The translations under genes were made by a program, and so were the position numbers. Positions 28,446-53,321 of a stretch of 64,000 bases of DNA are shown piece by piece; within the stretch, counting starts at the first letter, position 1, and each line of letters starts with the position of its first letter. Origin of the DNA: Diploscapter coronatus (taxonomy: Eukaryota > Nematoda > Chromadorea > Rhabditida > Rhabditidae); contig OZ038422.1 in NCBI GenBank assembly GCA_964036155.1, forward strand, positions 28,853,201 through 28,917,200, given 5' to 3'. The notes beneath the pieces are model-generated. The model made no database searches. It was not told the DNA's origin and saw only the letters and a list, made by a program, of their open reading frames with translations.

Positions 28446-30026
28446 CTAGAAAAAAGCTAACTTAGTGAGCTCTTTCGTCACCTGACCGCCCTTTTCAAGG
28501 AGTTCTTTCGAGACTTCAAGAGTCAACTCGACTGGCGGATTTTTTCGGGAATCTGAAATTTTCGGGATCTTTCTTCAAAACTACAATAAATTCTTACTAG
28601 CCGATTTTCCTTGGAAGAAGTCCTTTTTGATTTGTTCTTTGTCGTTATAATATTCTCGAGGGAAGCTCCTCTGGCCGAACATTTTCGAGAACGTATCGAA
28701 GGGGTCGTATTTCTGAAATTTCAATTTTTGACTGAAAGAAAGATATATTTTTTATACATGAATAAAATCATAATGATAAAAACTTTAAAAAAAAGTTTAT
28801 TAACCCGTTTTCTGAGAACATCTTTAGAAATTACTCGTGATATTTTAAGATTGAATAGCTCATAAAAAATTCAGATATCTGATAAGTTAACCAGAAAAAA
28901 TAATTAATCACTCAGCCCCGGTCGATTTTCTCTAAGGACAAATTTGAGAAAAGAAAATAGCCTTCTTGAAGGAGTTGCTCGCTGCGTATCTATTGAAAGA
29001 TTGGGATAATTTCTTTTAAAGAAAATTCACATATCCTTACAAAAAGCGTGTCGAAATCACATCGTCAGTTTTGTCTGCGTTGCGCGAAAAAAATGAAGTA
29101 GATGGCTAGAGAAAACAACGAAGTGGTAATGCAGCTAGAAGTAGAATAGAAGAAAGGGAAAAATAGGTAGTAAGTGAATTGGGTAGCGGTATAGATAGAC
29201 AGATTAACGCTATAAATGACTAGACTAATAAATAGAGCAACGATCGAGAAAACTCCGTAGATGATGCTAAATATTAGATAGGCCAAAACGATCAAAGAAA
29301 TACACAAGAGGACGAGGATAATCGCAGGCGCGACTTTTAATCGAAACCAAAACTGCTCACGATCAGAACCGAACAACAATTCAATGATTTTAGAAAACGT
29401 CTCGTCACGTACCGCATAATCCTTGCATGGATCCGAGTTGAATCGGAATTCCGACCTCGGTCTGGAATACGACGACGAAGAGCCAGAAGATGGTCGGCTA
29501 AAACTTGAAATCTTTCAAATTAGCGCTAAATCAACCTCAAAAAGTTCAAATTGAACTTTGATTGAAGTTTATATAAACTTTTGCAAAAATATTTTAACTT
29601 CGGAGTTAAATAAGCTTTGAAAGTAAATTTAACCTTCTACCTGTAATTGGGAGTTGATCTGCTCGACAGATAATCTCGCCGTTTCACGGGATCGGCCAGC
29701 GTCTCGTAAGCGTGGTTTACTTTCTGATTTTTTTTTTCAAAAATGTCAAATTTATAAATTTCCAATAAAATAGATCATTGAGTGTAGTCTAGAATTTCAT
29801 TTCTTTAATTTTCCGACAAAAATATTTTGAAGTTTTGAATTACAATTTCGACCTTTTTAGATTTTTAAAAATATCTATTGAAGTCTACCTTGAACATTTC
29901 CTCGGCATTTTTGTCATCCTTGTTCTTGTCGGGGTGGTATTTCAAGGCGAGTTTGTAGTATGCCTTTTTGATTTCGCTTTCGGTCGCATTTTCTGTCACC
30001 CCAAGCACCGCAAACAAGTCCGCCAT
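28446..30026 (-). CDS. J-domain (DnaJ/HSP40) co-chaperone with two possible C-termini
   Basis: Exons of the spliced form: 29889-30026, 29641-29723, 29413-29497, 28598-28712, 28446-28552 (about 176 residues). The J domain is at the very N-terminus: [10 protein letters not shown], helix II, then [20 protein letters not shown] with an intact HPD motif that stimulates Hsp70 ATPase. A Ser/Arg linker ([11 protein letters not shown]) follows, then [11 protein letters not shown] typical of DNAJB proteins, and [14 protein letters not shown], which looks like the first strand of the DNAJB C-terminal substrate domain but stops soon after (KLAFF, stop). If the GTACGT donor at 29408-29412 is not used, the frame stays open to 29065 and encodes a hydrophobic tail with about three membrane spans. 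The start ATG at 30024-30026 lies close behind a TTTTAG that may be a trans-splice site. Confidence 0.85.
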
Positions 30027-31157
30027 TTTTGGCAAAAATCTAAAATTAAAAAATTTGCGTAAACATGAAAGTTAACGGAAATTAGCCAAATACGAGGGAA
30101 AAATGGCGAAAATTGAAAGGTTTGAAAACTTTGATGGATTTTTGAAAGATCCGTTCACAGAACTATTGAAATTTTCAAAATGTAAAAGAATTTTTTAGGA
30201 ACCCGAAACTGATATGAAAATTGAACAAAACCTAATGAACAGAATAGAATTGGTAAATTTTGCCAACATTTCAAAAGACGATGGAACTTATCTATGCCAC
30301 TATTGACTATTCTTTTAACATTCATAGTGCTGAGCAATGTTAGGAATGGGAGTGAAAAGGGACAAGCGTAACGTTAAAAAAGAGCGTACACTATCACACA
30401 ACTACAACATCTAGCCAATTTTTCCGATTATTTTTCTATTTTCAAAATTATACCTACCCATTTCTATACTAAAACTTAAAGGAAAAAAACGCTATCATTT
30501 CACAAAATTTTGAACATATTTCATCAACTGAATTTGAAAGTTGATCACTATAATTATTGAAAACCAAAAAATCTAATCGATTTTCCTAGTTTTTTTTCAT
30601 TTTTAATTTCACTTTTCTAAACTAAAGCTATTTTAAATTGCATCAAATTTAATTTCAAACCTAAATATATAAATTTAAAAATGAATATTTTATTATTTCA
30701 TAAAAGTAACTTTTAAAAATCGGTAACAAGTGGATAAAGCTAAAACAACGATTATGCAAATATCAAAGTGGTCGAGAACAAGATAAAAATTGCTATGAAA
30801 AAATCGCGCCCTCTTCTGCAAAAAATTAAAACCGCAAAAGTGGGCGTAGTTTTAAACATTTTTTAAATGAATAATCAACAATAACAAAGTGTTGTTGGAA
30901 CCGTGTTTGTAAAGCAACCTTCCAATTTTTGGAGCATTTAAGTGAAACTCTGAGCAATGTCACCACAATCGAATGTCCAAGAAAGATTCTAAAAATCTAG
31001 TTTTACTTTATAAGAGCGTGACCCAAATTTTTTTCAATTAAAATTTTCAATTATCAAAAAAAGTACAGACTCTAAAAACCGTCTGGAATAAATTTTAGTC
31101 CACTCGAAGTTAGAATAAACCACGCCTCTTTCAAATATCACTTTTCAACCAACCTGT
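30027..31157. other. Spacer between J-protein gene and ABCC transporter
   Basis: No exon recognised. One copy of a short dispersed motif (CGTCTGGAATAAATTTTAGT, about 31080-31100) is present, with relatives at about 46494 and 46560. Confidence 0.5.
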
Positions 31158-44206
<13,049 letters not shown>

Positions 44207-46943
44207 TTTTCTAAAGAAACTACCCTGATTTCACCCGATCGAATTACCTAAAAATTTGAAAATTTTTTAAAATAAATAAATCTGAAAAAAAATCAACAAA
44301 GGAAAAACGAGGGCGAAAGGTTGAGAGTACTTTTCTCCAAAAATGAGAACTTATCTCAAAGAAGAAAAGAAGAAGGAAGAAATAACGTTTAGGAGGAAAA
44401 TACTCACAGCTAAAACGAACAAGCTACGACATTATTGAAGGTAAACATTTTTGACGTAATTTAAAAAAAATAAAAGCTGTGCAATTTTTCGTCAAAATGT
44501 TGATCATTCGAAAATCGAGAGCAACATTTATAAGCCCGAGAATAACGAGAGTGAATTTCGAAACGAAAGGAAATGTCATCAAAAACAGAAGCTTGTAGAA
44601 TCAAAATCATGTCGGAAAAAGATCAGTAGCATGAAAAATAAATCTGGAGCAAAACTAGAGCGTGAAAGTGATAAGGTAAAATAAAATGATGGAATTTTTG
44701 ATGACAAAATTCGGGCTCTCAGGTTAAGCAGAGAAGTTAGAAAATTTTTAAATAGTGAACTAAAGTGAGAGGGGAAAAGATAGTGAAGGTAAAAATAGTG
44801 CATAATTTTGACAGATCGAAAGATATTGAGAAAAAGAAATAGTATGGTTTTCCAGAAGACAGAGAAATGATAAATTATCGGTGACAAAATCGGATTATCA
44901 AGAGGCCACAAACACTACGCATTTCGGGAAATTTTTCGAAAGTATTGAGGCTGGGAAAAAATTAAATGTGATCAAAAGCGATCTTTTTTCTTGATAAATT
45001 TAATTGGTAAAGTCCTTACAAATCCCAGACCCAGAAAATCCCTTGAAATCGAGAAACTTTGGAACGTACTCTAAGAAATTATGAAAATCGAACTTTGCCA
45101 AAGAAACATTTTTGGTAAATTATTGTATTTCTAAAGTGAATTAAAAACCATTCTCCTTTTGTATAGAAGTAGCTGAATTGAAACCTATCTTAACCACAAA
45201 ATTTTCTGAAAAAGTAGAATCTCATCACAATTGCACGACAATATTTGGGAACTGCGTGCTTCAAAATGTGCATTAATTTGAGTGATTATTTGATAAGCTT
45301 CTACTATTGACAGATGAATTTTGCATCACTGTATAAGTCAAAAGAGCCGAAATAGTATAGCAAAAAGAAAGGGCAAAACCATATTTCTCTAACTTTTTCA
45401 TACTATTTTCACTTTTTATTGTTAGAGAAAACATGGTTCTGTTATCAGTGTCCAAAAGCTTAAACTGAACAGAGATTATTGGCTCGAGTGGGAAAGAATG
45501 ATTCTGTCATAGTTTTGAAAAAAGCATAGACGCAAAGAGTGAAGCAGTTCCAGGTTAAAAGCATATGTAAGTGTGGACATGCTTGTTGGTTTTCGAAAAA
45601 AAACCTATTTTACTACTCTTAAAAATTGAGCTATTTTGCAAAAAAAATTTTAACATGTGCAGAATTTTCCCCGCTCCAACGTCGATTTTGGGCCAAAATC
45701 TGAAAACAAAAAATCCAAGCAGTTAGTAGAGACAATTAAGAATTAAGCAACTCCGTTTTTGAAAAGGTCAAAGCTTGATCTTTTTCTTACGAAAAGAAAA
45801 CATTTTTTATTCAAATCTATTTACTCGTAGATAATGGTTGATAAGAAATTCGGTGTTCGGATAAAAAAATGATTGTTCAAAAAATCGCGAAAATAGAAAT
45901 TTCAGACCTTCGAAAAAAAAATCAGAAATAATTTTCCGGGTCTGAAATTTAGAAAATCCCAAAAGAAAATGAACTGAAACTGCACTGACATAGCTAAAAT
46001 CACAGAAATGAGAGAAAAGAGGAAAAGAAAGAGAGAAACGGGGAAATATTGCAGTTTACAACGGAAACGCAAAGAGGGAGGAGAGAAGACAATCCATGAT
46101 AAAAGATAAAAGAAAAACTGGGACTATGATTATTTCCGGATAAAATTGCAATAGAACTCAGGAATAAATACGTTCGTGAAAAATTCAAAAAATATCCATT
46201 CCCAAAAATCACAGAAATTTTGAATACCCTAACATACAAATTGTGATGGGATGGAAATGAGCCGCACTTTGCAAGAATTCTAATTTCGGCAACATTGCGA
46301 CACACAAAAATACAGTATCCTGAAAAAACTGTCCTAATAACTTTGGCTTTCTTGAAAAAAAAACAATAGAATTTGGATATTCGCGATTATGCTTACAAAG
46401 TTTTCATTGCACCGGATTAAAAAATCTCAATTTTCTAATTCAATGCAAAAAAGTACGAAATGTTGTGCAGTATAAAAATCTCTAGAAAGATAGGGTTCAA
46501 AAACAGTCTGGGATCAATTTACTGGAAAATAGAGAAATCATTTCACTATGTTGTAGCATAGGGCTCAAAAAGCGTCTGAGATAATTTTAGTCGAGGAAAA
46601 AGAAATGATGACAAAAGCTTTTGGCAGTGGCGTTTTTGCTCTCTTCGCGTGGACCAAATGCGCTTAGCTTTGCTCGTTCTGTGATCGGAAAATTTTCCTA
46701 TTTTCCAGCAAAAAACGCACACTCAAAATAAGCATTTGAAATTTAGCCTGAAAATTTTTTTTAGAAACAATCTATTACCAAAAATCATAGAAAATTTGAA
46801 AAGTCATACAACAAACCTAAATTTTTCAAGAAATTGGCATATTTCAAAAATCTAGTTTATTGCAGAAAAATATGAGAGGGCAACAATGGCTTACCTTCAA
46901 GGGTAAGTAGAGAGATACGATTTTTGCTAAGTAACGAAAAAAT
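44207..46943. other. 2.7 kb spacer upstream of the ABCC gene, no gene seen
   Basis: AT-rich with several chance minus-strand open frames (for example 44579-44911 and 46000-46305) that lack family similarity and splice context. It probably contains the ABCC promoter. Two copies of a dispersed motif around AAAAAGCGTCTG lie at about 46494 and 46560. A GC-richer patch is at about 46620-46690. Confidence 0.55.
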
Positions 46944-49900
46944 TCAGAGCTCCTTTTTGGTTTCCTGACTTTCTTTGGAACCCTCTTTCTCGTTCGAAGC
47001 CATGCTTCCATTAGATGGAACTGTGGCGGCGGTAGATTTATCCTGTTGAAAGAAAAAAAAATTAAGAAACATGTCTGGAATAATATTAAGAACTCTCTGG
47101 CAAATGATAATTTAAAAATTACCAATTCATCGTTTAGAAAGATAAAAAATCGGAATAAGTTGCATGAAATTTCGAAAATTGAGAACATTAGAATTTACCA
47201 AACCGTGCAGTTTACAAAGTATTAAAAAAAGAATTTGATGTTTTCCTAGACAGATTTTAAAAGATGCTTCAATTAAGTTTCAATATATCGTCATAAAAAA
47301 TCAATTTTACAAAGATTTAATTCTTATTCGTGCGATTTTGCAAATATATGAAAATAAAAGTTTTAAAAAATCTTCAGAAAAGTTCAATTTTGTACGGTTT
47401 TAATCTTTCTTCGTTATTTCTCTCATAAAAAAATACCAACCTTGTTTCCTCCGATGCTATCCTCTTTGGTCTTTTTGCGAGGCAGATTGCGCTTGAGGAT
47501 CTGGTAGGAGATCGGCCAAATGACCAGATAGAAGATGAAGCCGGCGTAGTAGAGAGCGCCGATCGGCTGCAAAATTGCAAATTAGCATATTTTGGAAAAG
47601 TGGACTTTTAGAAGAAGCAATAACTTAAAATTTTATGAGAAAAAACAAACCACAATCCATTCCCTAGTCTTGATGAGGCCGAACGTGAGGAAGATGAAGC
47701 CCATCGAGTACTTGACGACCAAGTGGCCGAATATTATCACCACTGAAAGAAAAAAACATTTCTGAAATCAGTACTTTTGAGAAAAAGTATGATATAGTTG
47801 GACAAAAAGTGTCCATTTTTTAAAGAAAGTGATTTTTAATTATTTTCATCGTAATTTTAATTTTTAGTACCTGGACGCATATAGGCCTGTGAGATGAGTT
47901 GAGACCAGCCGGGGGTCCGGTCGATCAGTGAGTAGAGCTGAATTTTTTTAAAATAAAAAAACCAACTTGTATCTCGACTTTTCATTTAGAGTTTTCTTAT
48001 CTAGCATTACGTTGAAACGTTAAAATAATCAAAGTGCACGTTCAAATTCTATGATCTTCGTTTGTGATAACGTGCATTGACAAGAATAAAATCTTCAAAA
48101 CTGCCAACTTTGTTGCTTCCCTTAGATAATTTCATTATTCAAACTCTCTTTCCGCTTTTCATATAAAATTTCCGAAACCTATGAAAAAAATTCAAATAAC
48201 AAATTAAAATGTCTTTAATTTTACCAAATATACCTGTTCTAACAAGAAGTTGTAACTTTTCAATTTATTTTTTTTCTGAAACGTACCTGTTCCTGGGCCA
48301 CCATACAAGAGAGTTCATAGAAGAAGAGAATGAAGTATCCGAGATGGTAGCCGTGCCAAATCGCCAGGTACATCAGAGTCACTAGATGGGCGCCAAACTT
48401 GCTATTCAACCAACGCAAACGACGGAAAATGTGACTGAAAACAAGCATTTCCAAATATGCTTCGAAATTACTGAATTACAGGAAATTGGAAGCTAGACTC
48501 CTAGTTTATTATAACAATAATATAATAGAAAGTAGATATTTAAAGTTCTAAAAGTACGTTTCAAAATTCCTACATTCAAAATAATTATCACTCATTCCAA
48601 TATACGGTGATCAGGCAATGTAAAAAATAAGATTTCACAAATGCTCGAGATACGCATGTTTCAAATATTTTTAAACCGGTGTTTCATGAGCTTTACTAGT
48701 GTGAAGTCAATAACTTCCTATCCTATCGAGGCAAGAAAAAATTTCAAAAATATTCCATTTGTTTCAAAAACGCTTAATCTTCCTGATATTTTGAATATTT
48801 CTAATTCGTCGCCTCTTTTCTAACGAAAAATGCCTTACTTTCTGGCGAACGTGTTGGTGCCGCAGTTGAAGGACATGACGACCGAAGAGAAGTCGTGGCC
48901 CGTTTCGAACTTCCAAATGTGGATGTCGCGAACCGCGTCCCATCTAAAAATTTTCAAAATTAGAAAAATTCCCCTTTTATTCTCTATAGCTCTTCCTTAT
49001 TTTTGTTGTTTTCTATGAAAATCGATAAAAAATTGAATTTCTATTAATTCATGCTTGGAAAATGAATATTTTTTAAAAGAACTTTAAGAAATTCCCACCT
49101 ATCCTCTCCATTCTCGTCTTTGCCGTTGTATCCGATTCCAGAAAGGATCGCACTGCCCTCACCCATCAGCCACATGGCGGGGTATCTGTAGAGCGTCAAT
49201 CGGAACCAGATCATCACCCACGTCCAGCGCCAGAAGAACGACATGTTCTGGAAGGAAACATCATAAATCTCCTTGAGTCTATTTTTCTAGATCAGGAGCT
49301 TCTAAGATTGTATTCTTTTGGAAACATTGAATAGTTTCGAGAACTATTTTCCAAGCATTTACAGTTTCGAAAAGTTTAAAGTATGTTTCAGAAATTAACC
49401 ATAAAAAATCGAATAGAAATCCGACCATTAAAAAACAAATGTCTAAGGAATGACTTGTCCTGGAATAATGAGAAAAGTTCAGGAATACTTACTCCTGGAA
49501 AAATGCCGAATTTCAAAACCTTACCAAGAATTCCGCAGACTGGAACCATTCGGGAGTGGGAATCCACACGCAACTCCACTGATAGATCACGCAGTAAGTG
49601 ACTCCTGCCACGAAACGACCCAGGGATGGCATCAGACTGAAAATTCCAGGATTGAAAATGCATGTTTCAAGAAACTACTATTATCTTTGAAAGCCATTTG
49701 AAATGGCTCGATACTTCTGAGTTCAATTTATTCAAAACTCGAAAGTTCATTGAATCTAACTATGTTTCAAGAAATCTTTAACATTTTAAAAACTTCAAAG
49801 TCGACTATTTCTGCACCAAAATAGTTAAAATTAAAACGTTAAAACTCACGCCGACTTCCGCGGGTTCTGGTTTTCATCGAGATGATGGCCGTTGACGAAT

Positions 49901-51658
49901 TGGCGGAAATGAGCCAGCGTGAATTGGGGACCCACGACCGAGCCGCAGAAGAAAAACGCTGCAAATATATTTCTTTGTCATTTTTTTATTCTTTGAAAGT
50001 TTCTAAATTCAAAACCCTTAATAATTTTCTTTATTTTTGTTTTGAAAATTAAATTTAAAAAAAAAATACCGTAAGCCGCAATTTCCAACATTCCAGGAGG
50101 ATCTCGAATAGCCGTCTTTTTCATGTCCGGCTTGACCATTTCCTGAAATATATACTAGTTTTCTGATTAAAATTTTTAGATATTACAGCGCTTTCCTATA
50201 AATTATAGACTATTTTCTTTCCTGATTCTTGCTTTAGATTGCAGGTTGTCTCAAATGTTAAAAATACTATTCAAAAAATTAAAATTGCAAAGGTTTCAGA
50301 ACTTTTATAAATGGAAAATATCAAAAGTTAAAGTTTTCAGATGATATTGAGTAACGCAGTCTAGAAAATCTGGCTTCCATTACTTATCATCAATTTTTCC
50401 TACTTTCTAAAATCCAACCCAGCTAAAAATGGGCAATCCGAAAATCTTACATAATGGAACCCGTCGTACACGTCCATGACCATGCCGATGAATCTCAGCG
50501 TGAGGATGCATTGGGGCGTCGTCCAATTGATGTCGTACGAGTCAGACTCGGCGAACCAGTAGCCAAGCAGCAAGTGACCCTGCAAATGCGCTACACTGGT
50601 AAAACTCATTTGGGAAAATACTGCACTAAAACTAGGCTCTAATCAGGATATTTTATAAAATTAGAAAACCGATTAAAATAGGATAGGATAGAATTGAAGA
50701 AGCTTGAAAGATCTCAGTCAGATGGAGAAAAATGGAAGCGTATCAAAACTAATTAAAATAAAATGCGTGTAAAATTTGTGATAAAATTGCTTTTTAAAAA
50801 TAATACACAGGCAGAAGTTATTTCCAAGTTTCTGAAAAATGATCCCAGATAGGTCAAAGCACTGTGATATGGCTCATGCATTTCACATTTTCATGAAAAT
50901 TAAGTTTTCAGGAAAAAAAAACCCTACCAGAAAAGCGGCATGCGCAGCGATGATGGAGAGCTGAGTGCCGGCGATGAAGTTCGTGATGCCCCATGCGGCC
51001 AGAATCGAAAGGCACGGGTGGATTACCGACCAGCCTGCAAGCTTCTTTTTAATATCTGAGATCATTTTTAAAAAGTTTACAAATATCGAAAATTAACATG
51101 TTTTGAGGTTATGATCTCTTTTTGAAACGTACCAATAATATGATAAATTGAGAAGATAAAATTTGTGCAAATGGTTACGATTACGAATCCTAGATTCTAA
51201 GTCCATTGAGGTGTAATTATAGAAGAGTTTCATTTCCAGTTGAAACTTATAAGATATACAAATTCCTGCACACAATTGGCTACTTATTCTCATTCATTTT
51301 AGTGGTACTTTTGAAACATTATTATCACCTTCTCTTCGAATTCACTATAATTATCGCTAATTACCCCCAATCAAATTCATTTAGTTTACCGTATTGAAAG
51401 ACGTAGAGCGCGACTCCAATGGCGATGAATGCAGCGTGCTGCACCTGGGCAGGCTTCTTCGCCAAGAACGAACGGTGGAAAATTGCCAGAGGGTAGCCTA
51501 AAAACAAGTGGACTTTCAAGCAAATTTTAAAAATAGGGGAAAATCTTACAAGCTAAAACCGCAAGGAGCAACCGCAAAGCATCTTCGCGCGTATTCGTAG
51601 CGTTCGCCAGCAACCCAACCACTCCCATCTCGAATTTGAACAATCCGGGATGAAGCTG
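46944..51658 (-). CDS. mboa-6: MBOAT lysophospholipid acyltransferase (LPCAT3/MBOAT5 type)
   Basis: ER membrane enzyme that re-acylates lysophospholipids, usually with polyunsaturated acyl-CoA. Exons (approx.): 51553-51658, 51391-51498, 50929-51034, 50452-50581, 50071-50141, 49854-49959, 49529-49638, 49101-49249, 48841-48943, 48288-48433, 47873-47940, 47651-47744, 47443-47568, 46944-47042. Family landmarks in order: GYPLAIFHR; NWTTPQCILTLRFIGM; VGPQFTLAHF; the catalytic Asn region (WKFETG...FNCGTNTFARK); and the catalytic His block LAIWHGYHLGYFILFFYE. After the last spans there is a basic stretch (LKRNLPRKKTKED) and a polar C-terminal tail ending KKEL, which could be a dilysine/KDEL-like ER signal. 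The first visible exon starts with LHPGLFKFEMGVV; a short upstream coding exon with the start codon is not identified, though the internal Met is possible. mboa-6 is my best guess among C. elegans names. Confidence 0.85.
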
Positions 51659-53321
51659 AAAAAATGAAAAAGTTGAGCGAGGTCGAGCGAAAAATATTCT
51701 TTTTATTTTTTAAGAAAATGATGCAATTTTTGTCAAGAACGGTAAGGAATTGAGAAAATGATAAACACCTTCCATATGTTAATAGGAGAATTTGAAATAA
51801 AATAAAATAGTTCAAGTGAGCGAACAAAAAATAAGTTTTTTTTTTTTTTAATTTTCTTGAGAAGAAAGTGCTTAGACTCATTCCGGATGATACAAGTGCA
51901 TGAAAATGATAAGGTAATCGTGGAATTTCGAAATTTGCATAAAAATAATCATCGAAAATTAAGACGGCGTGTTACAAACGTAAAGTGCGCTCTATTATCA
52001 AAGAAAGTAGTTCCAAGAAATAGTTTCGAAAAGTGGGAGGGTGAAAAGACAGGAAAAAGTGAATGAAAAGTTAGAGAAGAAGAAGTAATAGTTGAAATAA
52101 AGAGACAGAAAGATACAGAAACGAAGGATTGGAAAGTGTAAATCTGTGTTCTTTCAAGATCTGATAGGAGGGTCCGAAATTTTTGTCAAAAATTTCCTAC
52201 TTCTTTTCTTTTCCGTCTCACGCCATATGCCCGGCTTTTCGTACTATTTTCCTAGTTTTTATTTCTCTCGAATCTCCTGATTTTCATTATCTTTCCAACC
52301 AAAATGACAGAAACCAAAGTCCATTTGCTACTCTTTTCTCATCACCACTGCACTTTTTAATTGATCTCCTTATCAATGGTAGAAAATGGACTTTTAAGAC
52401 CTGCTAGAATAATTCTTGAGACACTTCAAATTTAGAACTTAGCATTGTCTTGAATTATGAATATTTACTGAAAAAGTGGCTGAAAGGAAGGGCTTGAAAA
52501 TGAAAAACGAACACTTCAAACGAAAAACGAGAAAATAAACAATCGAAATAAAGAATAAAAAGCTTAAAAATATTTCAAACTAGACTTCGGTCGGCCGCTT
52601 CGCGGCCTTTCTCGTCTAGGACTTTGATTCGCAAAAGTGCAAACCGAAACAGCACCGACACCACAACTCCAGAACTAAAAAAATTCAAAAAATTTACATG
52701 CATTGCATTTGTTGCATCTCATTTTCATGCTCATACTCTCTCACACTATCAGAATTTTTAATTTCATAACTCTCCCCTTCTGAAAATCCATAAAATCATA
52801 AACTAAAACTATCCAATTAAAAAATTCAATCAATCATTTAAAATATTTCTGTTATCGTTCAATTATCCCATTAATGTCATTTTCTAAAATTCTTCAAAGA
52901 TTTTTCAAAAAACTTCAAGTTCCTTTTCATCCATAAAAATACAAAAAAGAATCGATTCACTTCTAATAAGGACAATTGTCCAATTATCTGATCAAACCCA
53001 AACAAAACCTATACGTTGCACACCGCGGAAAACTTGCACATCTTTTGGTGCAAACCCCATCTCAATTGGATGACCACATCTCTAGATATAAGCTTGGACA
53101 AGCAGATACTACAAAAAATACTAGTAGTTTTGATTTTGATTTGATTTGATAAGCATTGAGCATGAGTGTAAAGCACCAAAAATGTCGTAACTATTCCAAA
53201 TAAACATTGAATCGCTTTATTTAAACGCAGATTTCAATAAAATAAACATAAATAAATTATATACAATTAAGAGTAGTTGAATATTTAATTGAAGGGCAGC
53301 TAAATCAGTTAATTGCATTCC
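51659..53321. other. Spacer between MBOAT gene and mec-3
   Basis: No exon recognised apart from the possible missing first MBOAT exon. A purine-rich stretch is at about 52020-52140. A GC-rich double palindrome at 52580-52619 stands out strongly from the AT-rich surroundings and is listed separately. Confidence 0.5.
52580..52619. repeat. Nested GC-rich palindrome
   Basis: An outer perfect pair CTAGAC (52580-52585) / GTCTAG (52614-52619) encloses an inner perfect pair GGCCGC (52593-52598) / GCGGCC (52602-52607) with a 3-nt TTC loop. Local GC is far above the flanks. On the minus strand the block is also an open frame without a start. I do not know its function; a dispersed repeat or a structured RNA/UTR element are both possible. 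Confidence 0.65.

Noticed and set aside
44579..46305. Minus-strand frames upstream of the ABCC gene
   Set aside because: Low-complexity, hydrophobic by AT-bias, no family match or splice structure.
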